Shown here: positions 46,561-59,400 of the stretch, piece by piece
Position numbering within the stretch: position 1 is the stretch's first letter
How the letters are laid out: the number at the start of each line of letters is the position of its first letter
NCBI GenBank assembly: GCA_916610825.1
Contig: OU744446.1
Location: forward strand, 21,647,223 to 21,711,222
DNA length: 64,000 nt
Direction of reading: 5' to 3'
Source of the DNA: Haliclystus octoradiatus
Taxonomy: Eukaryota > Cnidaria > Staurozoa > Stauromedusae > Haliclystidae
Position numbers and translations under genes: made by a program
Notes under the pieces: generated by a model
Databases searched by the model: none
The model's input: only the letters and a program-made list of their open reading frames with translations
Told to the model about the DNA's origin: nothing

Positions 46561-49500
46561 TAAGCATTGTTTTAGGTCATTTTGAGCTGTTTTTGTAAAA
46601 TTCGAATTCCCTTGGGAATTAAGCATTGTTTTTGTCATTTTGAGCTGATTTTGTAAAATTCGAATTCCCTTGGGAACTGGGCATTGTTTTTGGTCATTTT
46701 GAGCTGTTTCTGAAAAATTCAAATTCCCTTGGGAATTAAGCATTGTTTTAGGTCATTTGGAGCTGTTTTTGTAAAATTCGAATTCCCTTGGGAACTGGGC
46801 ATTGCTTTTGGTCATTTTGAGCTGTTTTTGAAAAATTCAAATTCCCTTGGGAATTAAGCATTGTTTTAAGTCATTTTGAGCTGTTTTTGTAAAATTCGAA
46901 TTCCCTTGGGAATTAAGCATTGTTTTAGGTCATTTTAAGCTGTTTTTGAAAAATTCGAATTCCCTTGGGAATTTAGCATTGTTTTAGGTCATTTTGAGCT
47001 GTTTTTGTAAAATTCGAATTTCCTTGGGAACTGGGCATTATTTTTGGTCATTTTGAGCTGTTTTTGAAAAATTCAAATTCCCTTGGGAATTAAGCATTGT
47101 TTTAGGTCATTTTGAGCTGTTTTTGAAAAATTCGAATTCCCTTGGGAATTAAGCATTGTTTTAGGTCATTTTGAGCTGTTTTTGAAAAATTTGAATTCCT
47201 TTGGGAATAAAGCATTGTTTTAGGTCACTTTGAGCTGTTTTTGTAAAATTCGAATTCCCTTGGGAACTGGGCATTGTTTTTGGTCATTTTGAGCTGTTTT
47301 TGAAAAATTCAAATTCCCTTGGGAATTAAGCATTGTTTTAGTTCATTTTGAGCTGTTTTTGAAAAATTCGAATTCCCTTGGGAATTAAGCATTGTTTTAG
47401 GTCATTTTGAGCTGTTTTTGTAAAATTCGAATTCCCTTGGGAATTAAGCATTGTTTTTGTCATTTTGAGCTGATTTTGTAAAATTCGAATTCCCTTGGGA
47501 ACTGGGCATTGTTTTTGGTCATTTTGAGCTGTTTTTGAAAAATTCAAATTCCCTTGGGAATTAAGCATTGTTTTAGGTCATTTTGAGCTGTTTTAGAAAA
47601 ATTCGAATTCCCTTGGGAATTAAGCATTGTTTTAGGTCATTTTGAGCTGTTTTTGAAAAATTCAAATTCCCTTGGGAATTAAGCATTGTTTTAGGTCATT
47701 TTGAGCTGTTTTTGAAAAATTCGAATTCCCTTGGGAATTAAGCATTGTTTTAGGTCATTTTGAGCTGTTTTTGTAAAATTCGAATTCCCTTTGGAATTAA
47801 GCATTGTTTTTGTCATTTTGAGCTGATTTTGTAAAATTTGAATTCCCTTGGGAATTAAGCTTTGTTTTATGTCATTTTGAGCTGTTTTTGAAAAATTCGA
47901 CTTCCCTTGGAATTAAGCATTGTTTTAGGTCATTTTGAGCTGTTTTTGTAAAATTCGAATTCCCTTGGGAACTGGGCATTGTTTTTGGTCATTTTGAGCT
48001 GTTTTTGAAAAATTCAAATTCATTTGGGAATTAAGCATTGTTTTAGGTCATTTTGAGCTGTTTTTGAAAAATTCGAATTCCCTTGGGAATTAAGCATTGT
48101 TTTAGGTCATTTTGAGCTGTTTTTGAAAAATTTGAATTCCTTTGGGAATAAAGCATTGTTTTAGGTCATTTTGAGCTGTTTTTGTAAAATTCGAATTCCC
48201 TTGGGAACTGGGCATTGTTTTTGGTCATTTTGAGCTGTTTTTGAAAAATTCAAATTCCCTTGGGAATTAAGCATTGTTTTATGTCATTTTGAGCTGTTTT
48301 TGAAAAATTCAAATTCCCTTGGGAATTAAGCATTGTTTTAGGTCATTTTGAGCTGTTTTTGTAAAATTCGAATTCCCTTGGGAATTAAGCATTGTTTTTG
48401 TCATTTTGAGCTGATTTTGTAAAATTCGAATTCCCTTGGGAATTAAGCATTGTTTTAAGTCATTTTGAGCTGTTTTTGTAAAATTCGAATTCCCTTGGGA
48501 ATTAAGCATTGTTTTAGGTCATTTTGAGCTGTTTTTGAAAAATTTGAATTCCCTTGGGAACTGGGCATTGTTTTTGGTCATTTTGAGCTGTTTTTGAAAA
48601 ATTCAAATTCCCTTGGGAATTAAGCATTGTTTTAAGTCATTTTGAGCTGTTTTTGTAAAATTCGAATTCCCTTGGGAATTAAGCATTGTTTTAGGTCATT
48701 TTGAGCTGTTTTTGTAAAATTCGAATTCCCTTGGGAACTGGGCATTGTTTTTGGTCATTTTGAGCTGTTTTTGAAAAATTCGAATTCCCTTGGGAATTAA
48801 GCATTGTTTTAAGTCATTTGGAGCTGTTTTTGTAAAATTCGAATTCCCTTGGGAACTGGGCATTGCTTTTGTCATTTTGAGCTGATTTTGTAAAATTCGA
48901 ATTCCCTTGGGAATTAAGCATTGTCTTAAGTCATTTTGAGCTGTTTTTGTAAAATTCGAATTCCCTTGGGAATTAAGCATTGTTTTAGGTCAATTTGAGC
49001 TGTTTTTGAAAAATTTGAATTCCCTTGGGAATTAAGCATTGTTTTAGGTTATTTTGAGCTGTTTTTGTAAAATTCGAATTCATTTGGGAATTAAGCATTG
49101 TTTTTGTCATTTTGAGCTGATTTTGTAAAATTCGAATTCCCTTGGGAATTAAGCATTGTTTTAAGTCATTTTGAGCTGTTTTTGTAAAATTCGAATTCCC
49201 TTGGGAATTAAGCATTGTTTTAGGTCATTTTAAGCTGTTTTTGAAAAATTCGAATTCCCTTGGGAATTTAGCATTGTTTTAGGTCATTTTGAGCTGTTTT
49301 TGTAAAATTCGAATTTCCTTGGGAACTACGCATTATTTTTGGTCATTTTGAGCTGTTTTTGAAAAATTCAAATTCCCTTGGGAATTAAGCATTGTTTTAG
49401 GTCATTTTGAGCTGTTTTTGAAAAATTCGAATTCCCTTGGGAATTAAGCATTGTTTTAGGTCATTTTGAGCTGTTTTTGAAAAATTTGAATTCCTTTGGG

Positions 49501-51900
49501 AATAAAGCATTGTTTTAGGTCATTTTGAGCTGTTTTTGTAAAATTCGAATTCCCTTGGGAACTGGGCATTGTTTTTGGTCATTTTGAGCTGTTTTTGAAA
49601 AATTCAAATTCCCTTGGGAATTAAGCATTGTTTTATGTCATTTTGAGCTGTTTTTGAAAAATTCAAATTCCCTTGGGAATTAAGCATTGTTTTAGTTCAT
49701 TTTGAGCTGTTTTTGAAAAATTCGAATTCCCTTGGGAATTAAGCATTGTTTTAGGTCATTTTGAGCTGTTTTTGTAAAATTCGAATTCCCTTGGGAATTA
49801 AGCATTGTTTTTGTCATTTTGAGCTGATTTTGTAAAATTCGAATTCCCTTGGGAATTAAGCATTGTTTTAAGTCATTTTGAGCTGTTTTTGTAAAATTCG
49901 AATTCCCTTGGGAATTAAGCATTGTTTTAGGTCATTTTGAGCTGTTTTTGAAAAATTTGAATTCCCTTGGGAACTGGGCATTGTTTTTGGTCATTTTGAG
50001 CTGTTTTTGAAAAATTCAAATTCCCTTGGGAATTAAGCATTGTTTTAAGTCATTTTGAGCTGTTTTTGTAAAATTCGAATTCGCTTGGGAATTAAGCATT
50101 GTTTTAGGTCATTTTGAGCTGTTTTTGTAAAATTCGAATTCCCTTGGGAACTGGGCATTGTTTTTGGTCATTTTGAGCTGTTTTTGAAAAATTCAAATTC
50201 CCTTGGGAATTAAGCATTGTTTTAAGTCATTTTGAGCTGTTTTTGTAAAATTCGAATTCCCTTGGGAATTAAGCATTGTTTTAGGTCATTTTGAGCTATT
50301 TTTGAAAAATTTGAATTCCCTTGGGAATTAAGCATTGTTTTAGGTCATTTGGAGCTGTTTTTGTAAAATTCGAATTCCCTTGGGAACTGGGCATTGCTTT
50401 TGGTCATTTTGAGCTGTTTTTGAAAAATTCAAATTCCCTTGGGAATTAAGCATTGTTTTAAGTCATTTTGAGCTGTTTTTGTAAAATTCGAATTCCCTTG
50501 GGAATTAAGCATTGTTTTTGGTCATTTTGAGCTATTTTTGAAAAATTTGAATTCCCTTGGGAATTAAGCATTGTTTTAGGTCATTTGGAGCTGTTTTTGT
50601 AAAATTCGAATTCCCTTGGGAACTGGGCATTGCTTTTGTCATTTTGAGCTGATTTTGTAAAATTCGAATTCCCTTGGGAATTAAGCATTGTCTTAAGTCA
50701 TTTTGAGCTGTTTTTGTAAAATTCGAATTCCCTTGGGAATTAAGCATTGTTTTAGGTCAATTTGAGCTGTTTTTGAAAAATTTGAATTCCCTTGGGAATT
50801 AAGCATTGTTTTAGGTTATTTTGAGCTGTTTTTGTAAAATTCGAATTCCCTTGGGAATTAAGCATTGTTTTTGTCATTTTGAGCTGATTTTGTAAAATTC
50901 GAATTCCCTTGGGAATTAAGCATTGTTTTAAGTCATTTTGAGCTGTTTTTGTAAAATTCGAATTCCCTTGGGAATTAAGCATTGTTTTAGGTCATTTTAA
51001 GCTGTTTTTGTAAAATTCGAATTCCCTTGGGAATTTAGCATTGTTTTAGGTCATTTTGAGCTGTTTTTGTAAAATTCGAATTTCCTTGGGAACTGGGCAT
51101 TATTTTTGGTCATTTTGAGCTGTTTTTGAAAAATTCAAATTCCCTTGGGAATTAAGCATTGTTTTAGGTCATTTTGAGCTGTTTTTGAAAAATTCGAATT
51201 CCCTTGGGAATTAAGCATTGTTTTAGGTCATTTTGAGCTGTTTTTGAAAAATTTGAATTCCTTTGGGAATAAAGCATTGTTTTAGGTCATTTTGAGCTGT
51301 TTTTGTAAAATTCGAATTCCCTTGGGAACTGGGCATTGTTTTTGGTCATTTTGAGCTGTTTTTGAAAAATTCAAATTCCCTTGGGAATTAAGCATTGTTT
51401 TATGTCATTTTGAGCTGTTTTTGAAAAATTCAAATTCCCTTGGGAATTAAGCATTGTTTTAGTTCATTTTGAGCTGTTTTTGAAAAATTCGAATTCCCTT
51501 GGGAATTAAGCATTGTTTTTGTCATTTTGAGCTGATTTTGTAAAATTCGAATTCCCTTGGGAACTGGGCATTGTTTTTGGTCATTTTGAGCTGTTTTTGA
51601 AAAATTCAAATTCACTTGGGAATTAAGCATTGTTTTAGGTCATTTGGAGCTGTTTTTGTAAAATTCGAATTCCCTTGGGAACTGGGCATTGCTTTTGGTC
51701 ATTTTGAGCTGTTTTTGAAAAATTCAAATTCCCTTGGGAATTAAGCATTGTTTTAAGTCATTTTGAGCTGTTTTTGTAAAATTCGAATTCCCTTGGGAAT
51801 TAAGCATTGTTTTAGGTCATTTTAAGCTGTTTTTGAAAAATTCGAATTCCCTTGGGAATTTAGCATTGTTTTAGGTCATTTTGAGCTGTTTTTGTAAAAT
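46555..51900 (+). repeat. Core block, copy 2 of the ~11.6-kb-offset duplication
   Basis: Parallels 34,900-40,300. One ATGTC monomer is missing near 47,330. One extra monomer is present near 50,220. Near 51,510 one CGAATT monomer between AGTTC and the 58-bp class is lost, so the TTTAAGCTG pair here is 825 bp apart (50,998 and 51,823) instead of 884. The rest of the marker order is conserved. From about 49,710 the same sequence is also copy 1 of the 6.7-kb duplication. Confidence 0.85.
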
Positions 51901-52879
51901 TCGAATTTCCTTGGGAACTGGGCATTATTTTTGGTCATTTTGAGCTGTTTTTGAAAAATTCAAATTCCCTTGGGAATTAAGCATTGTTTTAGGTCATTTT
52001 GAGCTGTTTTTGAAAAATTCGAATTCCCTTGGGAATTAAGCATTGTTTTAGGTCATTTTGAGCTGTTTTTGAAAAATTTGAATTCCTTTGGGAATAAAGC
52101 ATTGTTTTAGGTCATTTTGAGCTGTTTTTGTAAAATTCGAATTCCCTTGGGAACTGGGCATTGTTTTTGGTCATTTTGAGCTGTTTTTGAAAAATTCAAA
52201 TTCCCTTGGGAATTAAGCATTGTTTTATGTCATTTTGAGCTGTTTTTGAAAAATTCAAATTCCCTTGGGAATTAAGCATTGTTTTAGTTCATTTTGAGCT
52301 GTTTTTGAAAAATTCGAATTCCCTTGGGAATTAAGCATTGTTTTAGGTCATTTTGAGCTGTTTTTGTAAAATTCGAATTCCCTTGGGAATTAAGCATTGT
52401 TTTTGTCATTTTGAGCTGATTTTGTAAAATTCGAATTCCCTTGGGAACTGGGCATTGTTTTTGGTCATTTTGAGCTGTTTTTGAAAAATTCAAATTCCCT
52501 TGGGAATTAAGCATTGTTTTAGGTCATTTTGAGCTGTTTTAGAAAAATTCGAATTCCCTTGGGAATTAAGCATTGTTTTAGGTCATTTTGAGCTGTTTTT
52601 GAAAAATTCAAATTCCCTTGGGAATTAAGCATTGTTTTAGGTCATTTTGAGCTGTTTTTGAAAAATTCGAATTCCCTTGGGAATTAAGCATTGTTTTAGG
52701 TCATTTTGAGCTGTTTTTGTAAAATTCGAATTCCCTTTGGAATTAAGCATTGTTTTTGTCATTTTGAGCTGATTTTGTAAAATTTGAATTCCCTTGGGAA
52801 TTAAGCATTGTTTTAGGTCATTTTGAGCTGTTTTTGAAAAATTCGACTTCCCTTGGAATTAAGCATTGTTTTAGGTCAT

Positions 52880-54050
52880 TTTGAGCTGTTTTTGTAAAAT
52901 TCGAATTCCCTTGGGAACTGGGCATTGTTTTTGGTCATTTTGAGCTGTTTTTGAAAAATTCAAATTCATTTGGGAATTAAGCATTGTTTTAGGTCATTTT
53001 GAGCTGTTTTTGAAAAATTCGAATTCCCTTGGGAATTAAGCATTGTTTTAGGTCATTTTGGGCTGTTTTTGAAAAATTTGAATTCCTTTGGGAATTAAGC
53101 ATTGTTTTAGGTCATTTTGAGCTGTTTTTGTAAAATTCGAATTCCCTTGGGAACTGGGCATTGTTTTTGGTAATTTTGAGCTGTTTTTGAAAAATTCAAA
53201 TTCCCTTTGGAATTAAGCATTGTTTTATGTCATTTTGAGCTGTTTTTGAAAAAATCAAATTCCCTTGGGAATAAAGCATTGTTTTAGGTCATTTTGAGCT
53301 GTTTTTAAAAAATTCGAATTCCCTTGGGAATTAAGCATTGTTTTTGTCATTTTGAGCTGATTTTGAAAAATTCGAATTCTCTTGGGAATTAGGCATTGTT
53401 TTTGATCGGTTTAATATGTTTTTGTAAAATTCGAATTCCCTTGAGAATTAAGCATTGTTTTAGGTCATTTTGAGCTGTTTTTGAAAAATTCAAATTCCCT
53501 TGGGAATTAAGCATTATTTTATGTCATTTTGAGCTGTTTTTGAAAAATTCGAATTCCCTTGGGAATTAAGCATTGTTTTAGGTCATTTTGAGCTGTTTTT
53601 ATAAAATTTGAATTCCCTTGGGAATTAAGCATTGTTTTAGGTCATTTTGAGCTGTTTTTGTAAAATTCGAATTCCCTTGGGAACTGGGCATTGTTTTTGG
53701 TCATTTTGAGCTGTTTTTGAAAAATTCAAATTCCCTTGGGAATTAAGCATTGTTTTAAGTCATTTTGAGCTGTTTTTGTAAAATTCGAATTCCCTTGGGA
53801 ATTAAGCATTGTTTTAGGTCATTTTGAGCTTTTTTGAAAAATTTGAATTCCCTTGGGAATTAAGCATTGTTTTAGGTCATTTTGAGCTGTTTTTGTAAAA
53901 TTCGAATTCCCTTGGGAACTGGGCATTGCTTTTGGTCATTTTGAGCTGTTTTTGAAAAATTCAAATTCCCTTGGGAATTAAGCATTGTTTTAGGTCATTT
54001 TGAGCTGTTTTTGTAAAATTCGAATTCCCTTGGGAATTAAGCATTGTTTT
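52880..54050 (+). repeat. Right divergent block matching the left block near 2.7-3.9 kb
   Basis: At least ten successive monomers match 2,880-3,540 in order and nearly in sequence. They are: TTTTGGGCTG (TTTTGGACTG at left), AACTGGGC, CCCTTTGGAATT, GGAATAAAGC, TTTTTAAAAAATT, 58-bp with AATTCTCTTGGG and AATTAGGC, GATCGGTTTAATATG, CAAATT with GCATTATTTTATG, CGAATT, and TTTTTATAAAATTTG. Differences are few: GGTAATTTT for GGTCATTTT, GAAAAAATC for GAAAAATTC. The same block appears a third time near 59.7-60.4 kb through the 6.7-kb duplication. Confidence 0.85.
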
Positions 54051-54638
54051 AGGTCATTTTGAGCTGTTTTTGAAAAATTCGAATTCCCTTGGGAATTAAG
54101 CATTGTTTTAGGTCATTTTGAGCTGTTTTTGTAAAATTCGAATTCCCTTGGGAATTAAGCATTGTTTTTGTCATTTTGAGCTGATTTTGTAAAATTCGAA
54201 TTCCCTTGGGAATTAAGCATTGTTTTAGGTCATTTTGAGCTGTTTTTGAAAAATTCGAATTCCCTTGGGAATTAAGCATTGTTTTAGGTCATTTTGAGCT
54301 GTTTTTGTAAAATTCGTATTCCCTCGGGAATTAAGCATTGTTTTTGTCATTTTGAGCTGATTTTGTAAAATTCGATTTCCCTTGGGAATTAAGCATTGTT
54401 TTAAGTCATTTTGAGCTGTTTTTGTAAAATTCGAATTCCCTTGGGAATTAAGCATTGTTTTAGGTCATTTTGAGCTGTTTTTGAAAAATTCAAATTCCCT
54501 TGGGAATTAAGCATTGTTTTAGGTCATTTTGAGCTGTTTTTGAAAAATTCGAATTCCCTTGGGAATTAAGCATTGTTTTAGGTCGTTTTGAGCTGTTTTT
54601 GTAAAATTCGAATTCCCTTGGGAATTAAGCCTTGTTTT

Positions 54639-54677
54639 TTCTCATTTTTCATACCCAAGGGTACAAAGCATTGTTTT
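54639..54677 (+). repeat. Truncated 39-bp monomer with inverted dyad centre, copy 1
   Basis: Reads TTCTCATTTTT, then CATACCCAAGGGTACAAAGC, then ATTGTTTT. About 20 bp, including the GAGCTG segment and A-tract, are missing. The dyad is TACCC-AA-GGGTA instead of TTCCC-TT-GGGAA: the centre is AA, as if the hairpin had flipped, and the fourth arm pair has changed on both sides so pairing is kept. The next monomer carries the private TTTTTCTGAAATTCG. Confidence 0.9.
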
Positions 54678-56458
54678 TAGTCATTTTAAGCTGTTTTTCT
54701 GAAATTCGAATTCCCTTGGGAATTAAGCATTGTTTTTGTCATTTTGAGTTGATTTTGTAAAATTCGAATTCTCTTGGGAATTAGGCATTGTTTTTGATCG
54801 GTTTAAGCTGTTTTTGTAAAATTCGAATTCCCTTGAGAATTAAGCATTGTTTTAGGTCATTTTGAGCTGTTTTTGAAAAATTCGAATTCCCTTGGGAACT
54901 GGGCATTGTTTTTGGTCATTTTGAGCTGTTTTTGAAAAATTCAAATTCCCTTGGGAATTAAGCATTGTTTTATGTCATTTTGAGCTGTTTTTGAAAAATA
55001 CAAATTCCCTTGGGAATTAAGCATTGTCTTAGGTCATTTTGAGCTGTTTTTGAAAAATTCGAATTCCCTTGGGAATTAAGCATTGTTTTAGGTCATTTTG
55101 AGCTGTTTTTGTAAAATTCGAATTCCCTTGGGAACTGGGCATTGTTTTTGGTCATTTTGAGCTGTTTTTGAAAAATTCAAATTCCCTTGGGAATTAAGCA
55201 TTGTTTTAGGTCATTTTGAGCTGTTTTAGAAAAATTCGAATTCCCTTGGGAATTAAGCATTGTTTTAGGTCATTTTGAGCTGTTTTTGAAAAATTCAAAT
55301 TCCCTTGGGAATTAAGCATTGTTTTAGGTCATTTTGAGCTGTTTTTGTAAAATTCGAATTCCCTTTGGAATTAAGCATTGATTTTGTCATTTTGAGCTGA
55401 TTTTGTAAAATTCGAATTCCCTTGGGAATTAAGCATTGTTTTAAGTCATTTTGAGCTGTTTTTGTAAAATTCGAATTCCCTTGGAAATTAAGCTTTGTTT
55501 TAGGTCATTTTGAGCTGTTTTTGAAAAATTCGACTTCCCTTGGGAACTAAGCATTGTTTTAGGTCATTTTGAGCTGTTTTTGTAAAATTCGAATTCCCTT
55601 GGGAACTGGGCATTGTTTTTGGTCATTTTGAGCTGTTTTTGAAAAATTCAAATTCCTTTGGGAATTAAGCATTGTTTTAGGTCATTTTGAGCTGTTTTTG
55701 AAAAATTCGAATTCCCTTGGGAATTAAGCATTGTTTTAGGTCATTTTGGGCTGTTTTTGAAAAATTTGAATTCCTTTGGGAATTAAGCATTGTTTTAGGT
55801 CATTTTGAGCTGTTTTTGTAAAATTCGAATTCCCTTGGGAACTGGGCATTGTTTTTGGTCATTTTGAGCTGTTTTTGAAAAATTCAAATTCCCTTTGGAA
55901 TTAAGCATTGTTTTATGTCATTTTGAGTGTTTTTGAAAAATTCAAATTCCCTTGGGAATAAAGCATTGTTTTAGGTCATTTTGAGCTGTTTTTAAAAAAT
56001 TCGAATTCCCTTGGGAATTAAGCATTGTTTTAGGTCATTTTGAGCTGTTTTTGTAAAATTCGAATTCCCTTGGGAATTAAGCATTGTTTTTGTCATTTTG
56101 AGCTGATTTTGAAAAATTCGAATTCTCTTGGGAATTAGGCATTGTTTTTGATCGGTTTAATATGTTTTTGTAAAATTCGAATTCCCTTGAGAATTAAGCA
56201 TTGTCTTAGGTCATTTTGAGCTGTTTTTGAAAAATTCAAATTCCCTTGGGAATTAAGCATTGTTTTAGGTCATTTTGAACTGTTCTAGAAAAATTCAAAT
56301 TCCCTTGGGAATTAAGCATTGTTTTAGGTCATTTTGAGCTGTTTTTGTAAAATTCCAATTCCCTTGGGAATTAAGCATTGTTTTTGTCATTTTGAGCTGA
56401 TTTTGTAAAATTCGAATTCCCTTGGGAATTAAGCTTTGTTTTGGGTCATTTTGAGCTG

Positions 56459-59400
56459 TTTTTGAAAAATTCGACTTCCCTTGGGAATTAAGCATTGTTT
56501 TAGGTCATTTTGAGCTGTTTTTGTAAAATTCGAATTCCCTTGGGAATTAAGCATTGTTTTTGTCATTTTGAGCTGATTTTGTAAAATTCGAATTCCCTTG
56601 GGAATTAAGCATTGTTTTAAGTCATTTTGAGCTGTTTTTGTAAAATTCGAATTCCCTTGGGAATTAAGCATTGTTTTAGGTCATTTTGAGCTGTTTTTGA
56701 AAAATTTGAATTCCCTTGGGAACTGGGCATTGTTTTTGGTCATTTTGAGCTGTTTTTGAAAAATTCAAATTCCCTTGGGAATTAAGCATTGTTTTAAGTC
56801 ATTTTGAGCTGTTTTTGTAAAATTCGAATTCGCTTGGGAATTAAGCATTGTTTTAGGTCATTTTGAGCTGTTTTTGTAAAATTCGAATTCCCTTGGGAAC
56901 TGGGCATTGTTTTTGGTCATTTTGAGCTGTTTTTGAAAAATTCAAATTCCCTTGGGAATTAAGCATTGTTTTAAGTCATTTTGAGCTGTTTTTGTAAAAT
57001 TCGAATTCCCTTGGGAATTAAGCATTGTTTTAGGTCATTTTGAGCTATTTTTGAAAAATTTGAATTCCCTTGGGAATTAAGCATTGTTTTAGGTCATTTG
57101 GAGCTGTTTTTGTAAAATTCGAATTCCCTTGGGAACTGGGCATTGCTTTTGGTCATTTTGAGCTGTTTTTGAAAAATTCAAATTCCCTTGGGAATTAAGC
57201 ATTGTTTTAAGTCATTTTGAGCTGTTTTTGTAAAATTCGAATTCCCTTGGGAATTAAGCATTGTTTTTGGTCATTTTGAGCTATTTTTGAAAAATTTGAA
57301 TTCCCTTGGGAATTAAGCATTGTTTTAGGTCATTTGGAGCTGTTTTTGTAAAATTCGAATTCCCTTGGGAACTGGGCATTGCTTTTGTCATTTTGAGCTG
57401 ATTTTGTAAAATTCGAATTCCCTTGGGAATTAAGCATTGTCTTAAGTCATTTTGAGCTGTTTTTGTAAAATTCGAATTCCCTTGGGAATTAAGCATTGTT
57501 TTAGGTCAATTTGAGCTGTTTTTGAAAAATTTGAATTCCCTTGGGAATTAAGCATTGTTTTAGGTTATTTTGAGCTGTTTTTGTAAAATTCGAATTCCCT
57601 TGGGAATTAAGCATTGTTTTTGTCATTTTGAGCTGATTTTGTAAAATTCGAATTCCCTTGGGAATTAAGCATTGTTTTAAGTCATTTTGAGCTGTTTTTG
57701 TAAAATTCGAATTCCCTTGGGAATTAAACATTGTTTTAGGTCATTTTAAGCTGTTTTTGAAAAATTCGAATTCCCTTGGGAATTTAGCATTGTTTTAGGT
57801 CATTTTGAGCTGTTTTTGTAAAATTCGAATTTCCTTGGGAACTGGGCATTATTTTTGGTCATTTTGAGCTGTTTTTGAAAAATTCAAATTCCCTTGGGAA
57901 TTAAGCATTGTTTTAGGTCATTTTGAGCTGTTTTTGAAAAATTCGAATTCCCTTGGGAATTAAGCATTGTTTTAGGTCATTTTGAGCTGTTTTTGAAAAA
58001 TTTGAATTCCTTTGGGAATAAAGCATTGTTTTAGGTCATTTTGAGCTGTTTTTGTAAAATTCGAATTCCCTTGGGAACTGGGCATTGTTTTTGGTCATTT
58101 TGAGCTGTTTTTGAAAAATTCAAATTCCCTTGGGAATTAAGCATTGTTTTATGTCATTTTGAGCTGTTTTTGAAAAATTCAAATTCCCTTGGGAATTAAG
58201 CATTGTTTTAGTTCATTTTGAGCTGTTTTTGAAAAATTCGAATTCCCTTGGGAATTAAGCATTGTTTTAGGTCATTTTGAGCTGTTTTTGTAAAATTCGA
58301 ATTCCCTTGGGAATTAAGCATTGTTTTTGTCATTTTGAGCTGATTTTGTAAAATTCGAATTCCCTTGGGAACTGGGCATTGTTTTTGGTCATTTTGAGCT
58401 GTTTTTGAAAAATTCAAATTCCCTTGGGAATTAAGCATTGTTTTAGGTCATTTGGAGCTGTTTTTGTAAAATTCGAATTCCCTTGGGAACTGGGCATTGC
58501 TTTTGGTCATTTTGAGCTGTTTTTGAAAAATTCAAATTCCCTTGGGAATTAAGCATTGTTTTAAGTCATTTTGAGCTGTTTTTGTAAAATTCGAATTCCC
58601 TTGGGAATTAAGCATTGTTTTAGGTCATTTTAAGCTGTTTTTGAAAAATTCGAATTCCCTTGGGAATTTAGCATTGTTTTAGGTCATTTTGAGCTGTTTT
58701 TGTAAAATTCGAATTTCCTTGGGAACTGGGCATTATTTTTGGTCATTTTGAGCTGTTTTTGAAAAATTCAAATTCCCTTGGGAATTAAGCATTGTTTTAG
58801 GTCATTTTGAGCTGTTTTTGAAAAATTCGAATTCCCTTGGGAATTAAGCATTGTTTTAGGTCATTTTGAGCTGTTTTTGAAAAATTTGAATTCCTTTGGG
58901 AATAAAGCATTGTTTTAGGTCATTTTGAGCTGTTTTTGTAAAATTCGAATTCCCTTGGGAACTGGGCATTGTTTTTGGTCATTTTGAGCTGTTTTTGAAA
59001 AATTCAAATTCCCTTGGGAATTAAGCATTGTTTTATGTCATTTTGAGCTGTTTTTGAAAAATTCAAATTCCCTTGGGAATTAAGCATTGTTTTAGTTCAT
59101 TTTGAGCTGTTTTTGAAAAATACGAATTCCCTTGGGAATTAAGCATTGTTTTAGGTCATTTTGAGCTGTTTTTGTAAAATTCGAATTCCCTTGGGAATTA
59201 AGCATTGTTTTTGTCATTTTGAGCTGATTTTGTAAAATTCGAATTCCCTTGGGAACTGGGCATTGTTTTTGGTCATTTTGAGCTGTTTTTGAAAAATTCA
59301 AATTCCCTTGGGAATTAAGCATTGTTTTAGGTCATTTTGAGCTGTTTTAGAAAAATTCGAATTCCCTTGGGAATTAAGCATTGTTTTAGGTCATTTTGAG

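Larger units (their letters stand above)
49710..55960 (+). repeat. Copy 1 of a ~6.7-kb-offset duplication spanning core and divergent zone
   Basis: Repeats at about 56,459-62,650. The offset is 6,749 bp at the left (AATTCGCTTGGG at 50,081 and 56,830), 6,808 after one monomer is missing in copy 1, and 6,691 after two monomers are missing in copy 2. GATCGG at 53,404 pairs with 60,095, and the inverted-centre monomer at 54,639 pairs with 61,330. The duplication joins regular HOR sequence and divergent monomers in one unit, so it happened after both were adjacent. Confidence 0.85.

Noticed and set aside
54639..54677. Insertion of a foreign element at the CATACCCAAGGG unit
   Set aside because: Both sides and the end (AAAGC-ATTGTTTT) are satellite, the unit is shorter than a monomer, and the core is a modified form of the normal dyad. 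It is a rearranged monomer, not an insertion.
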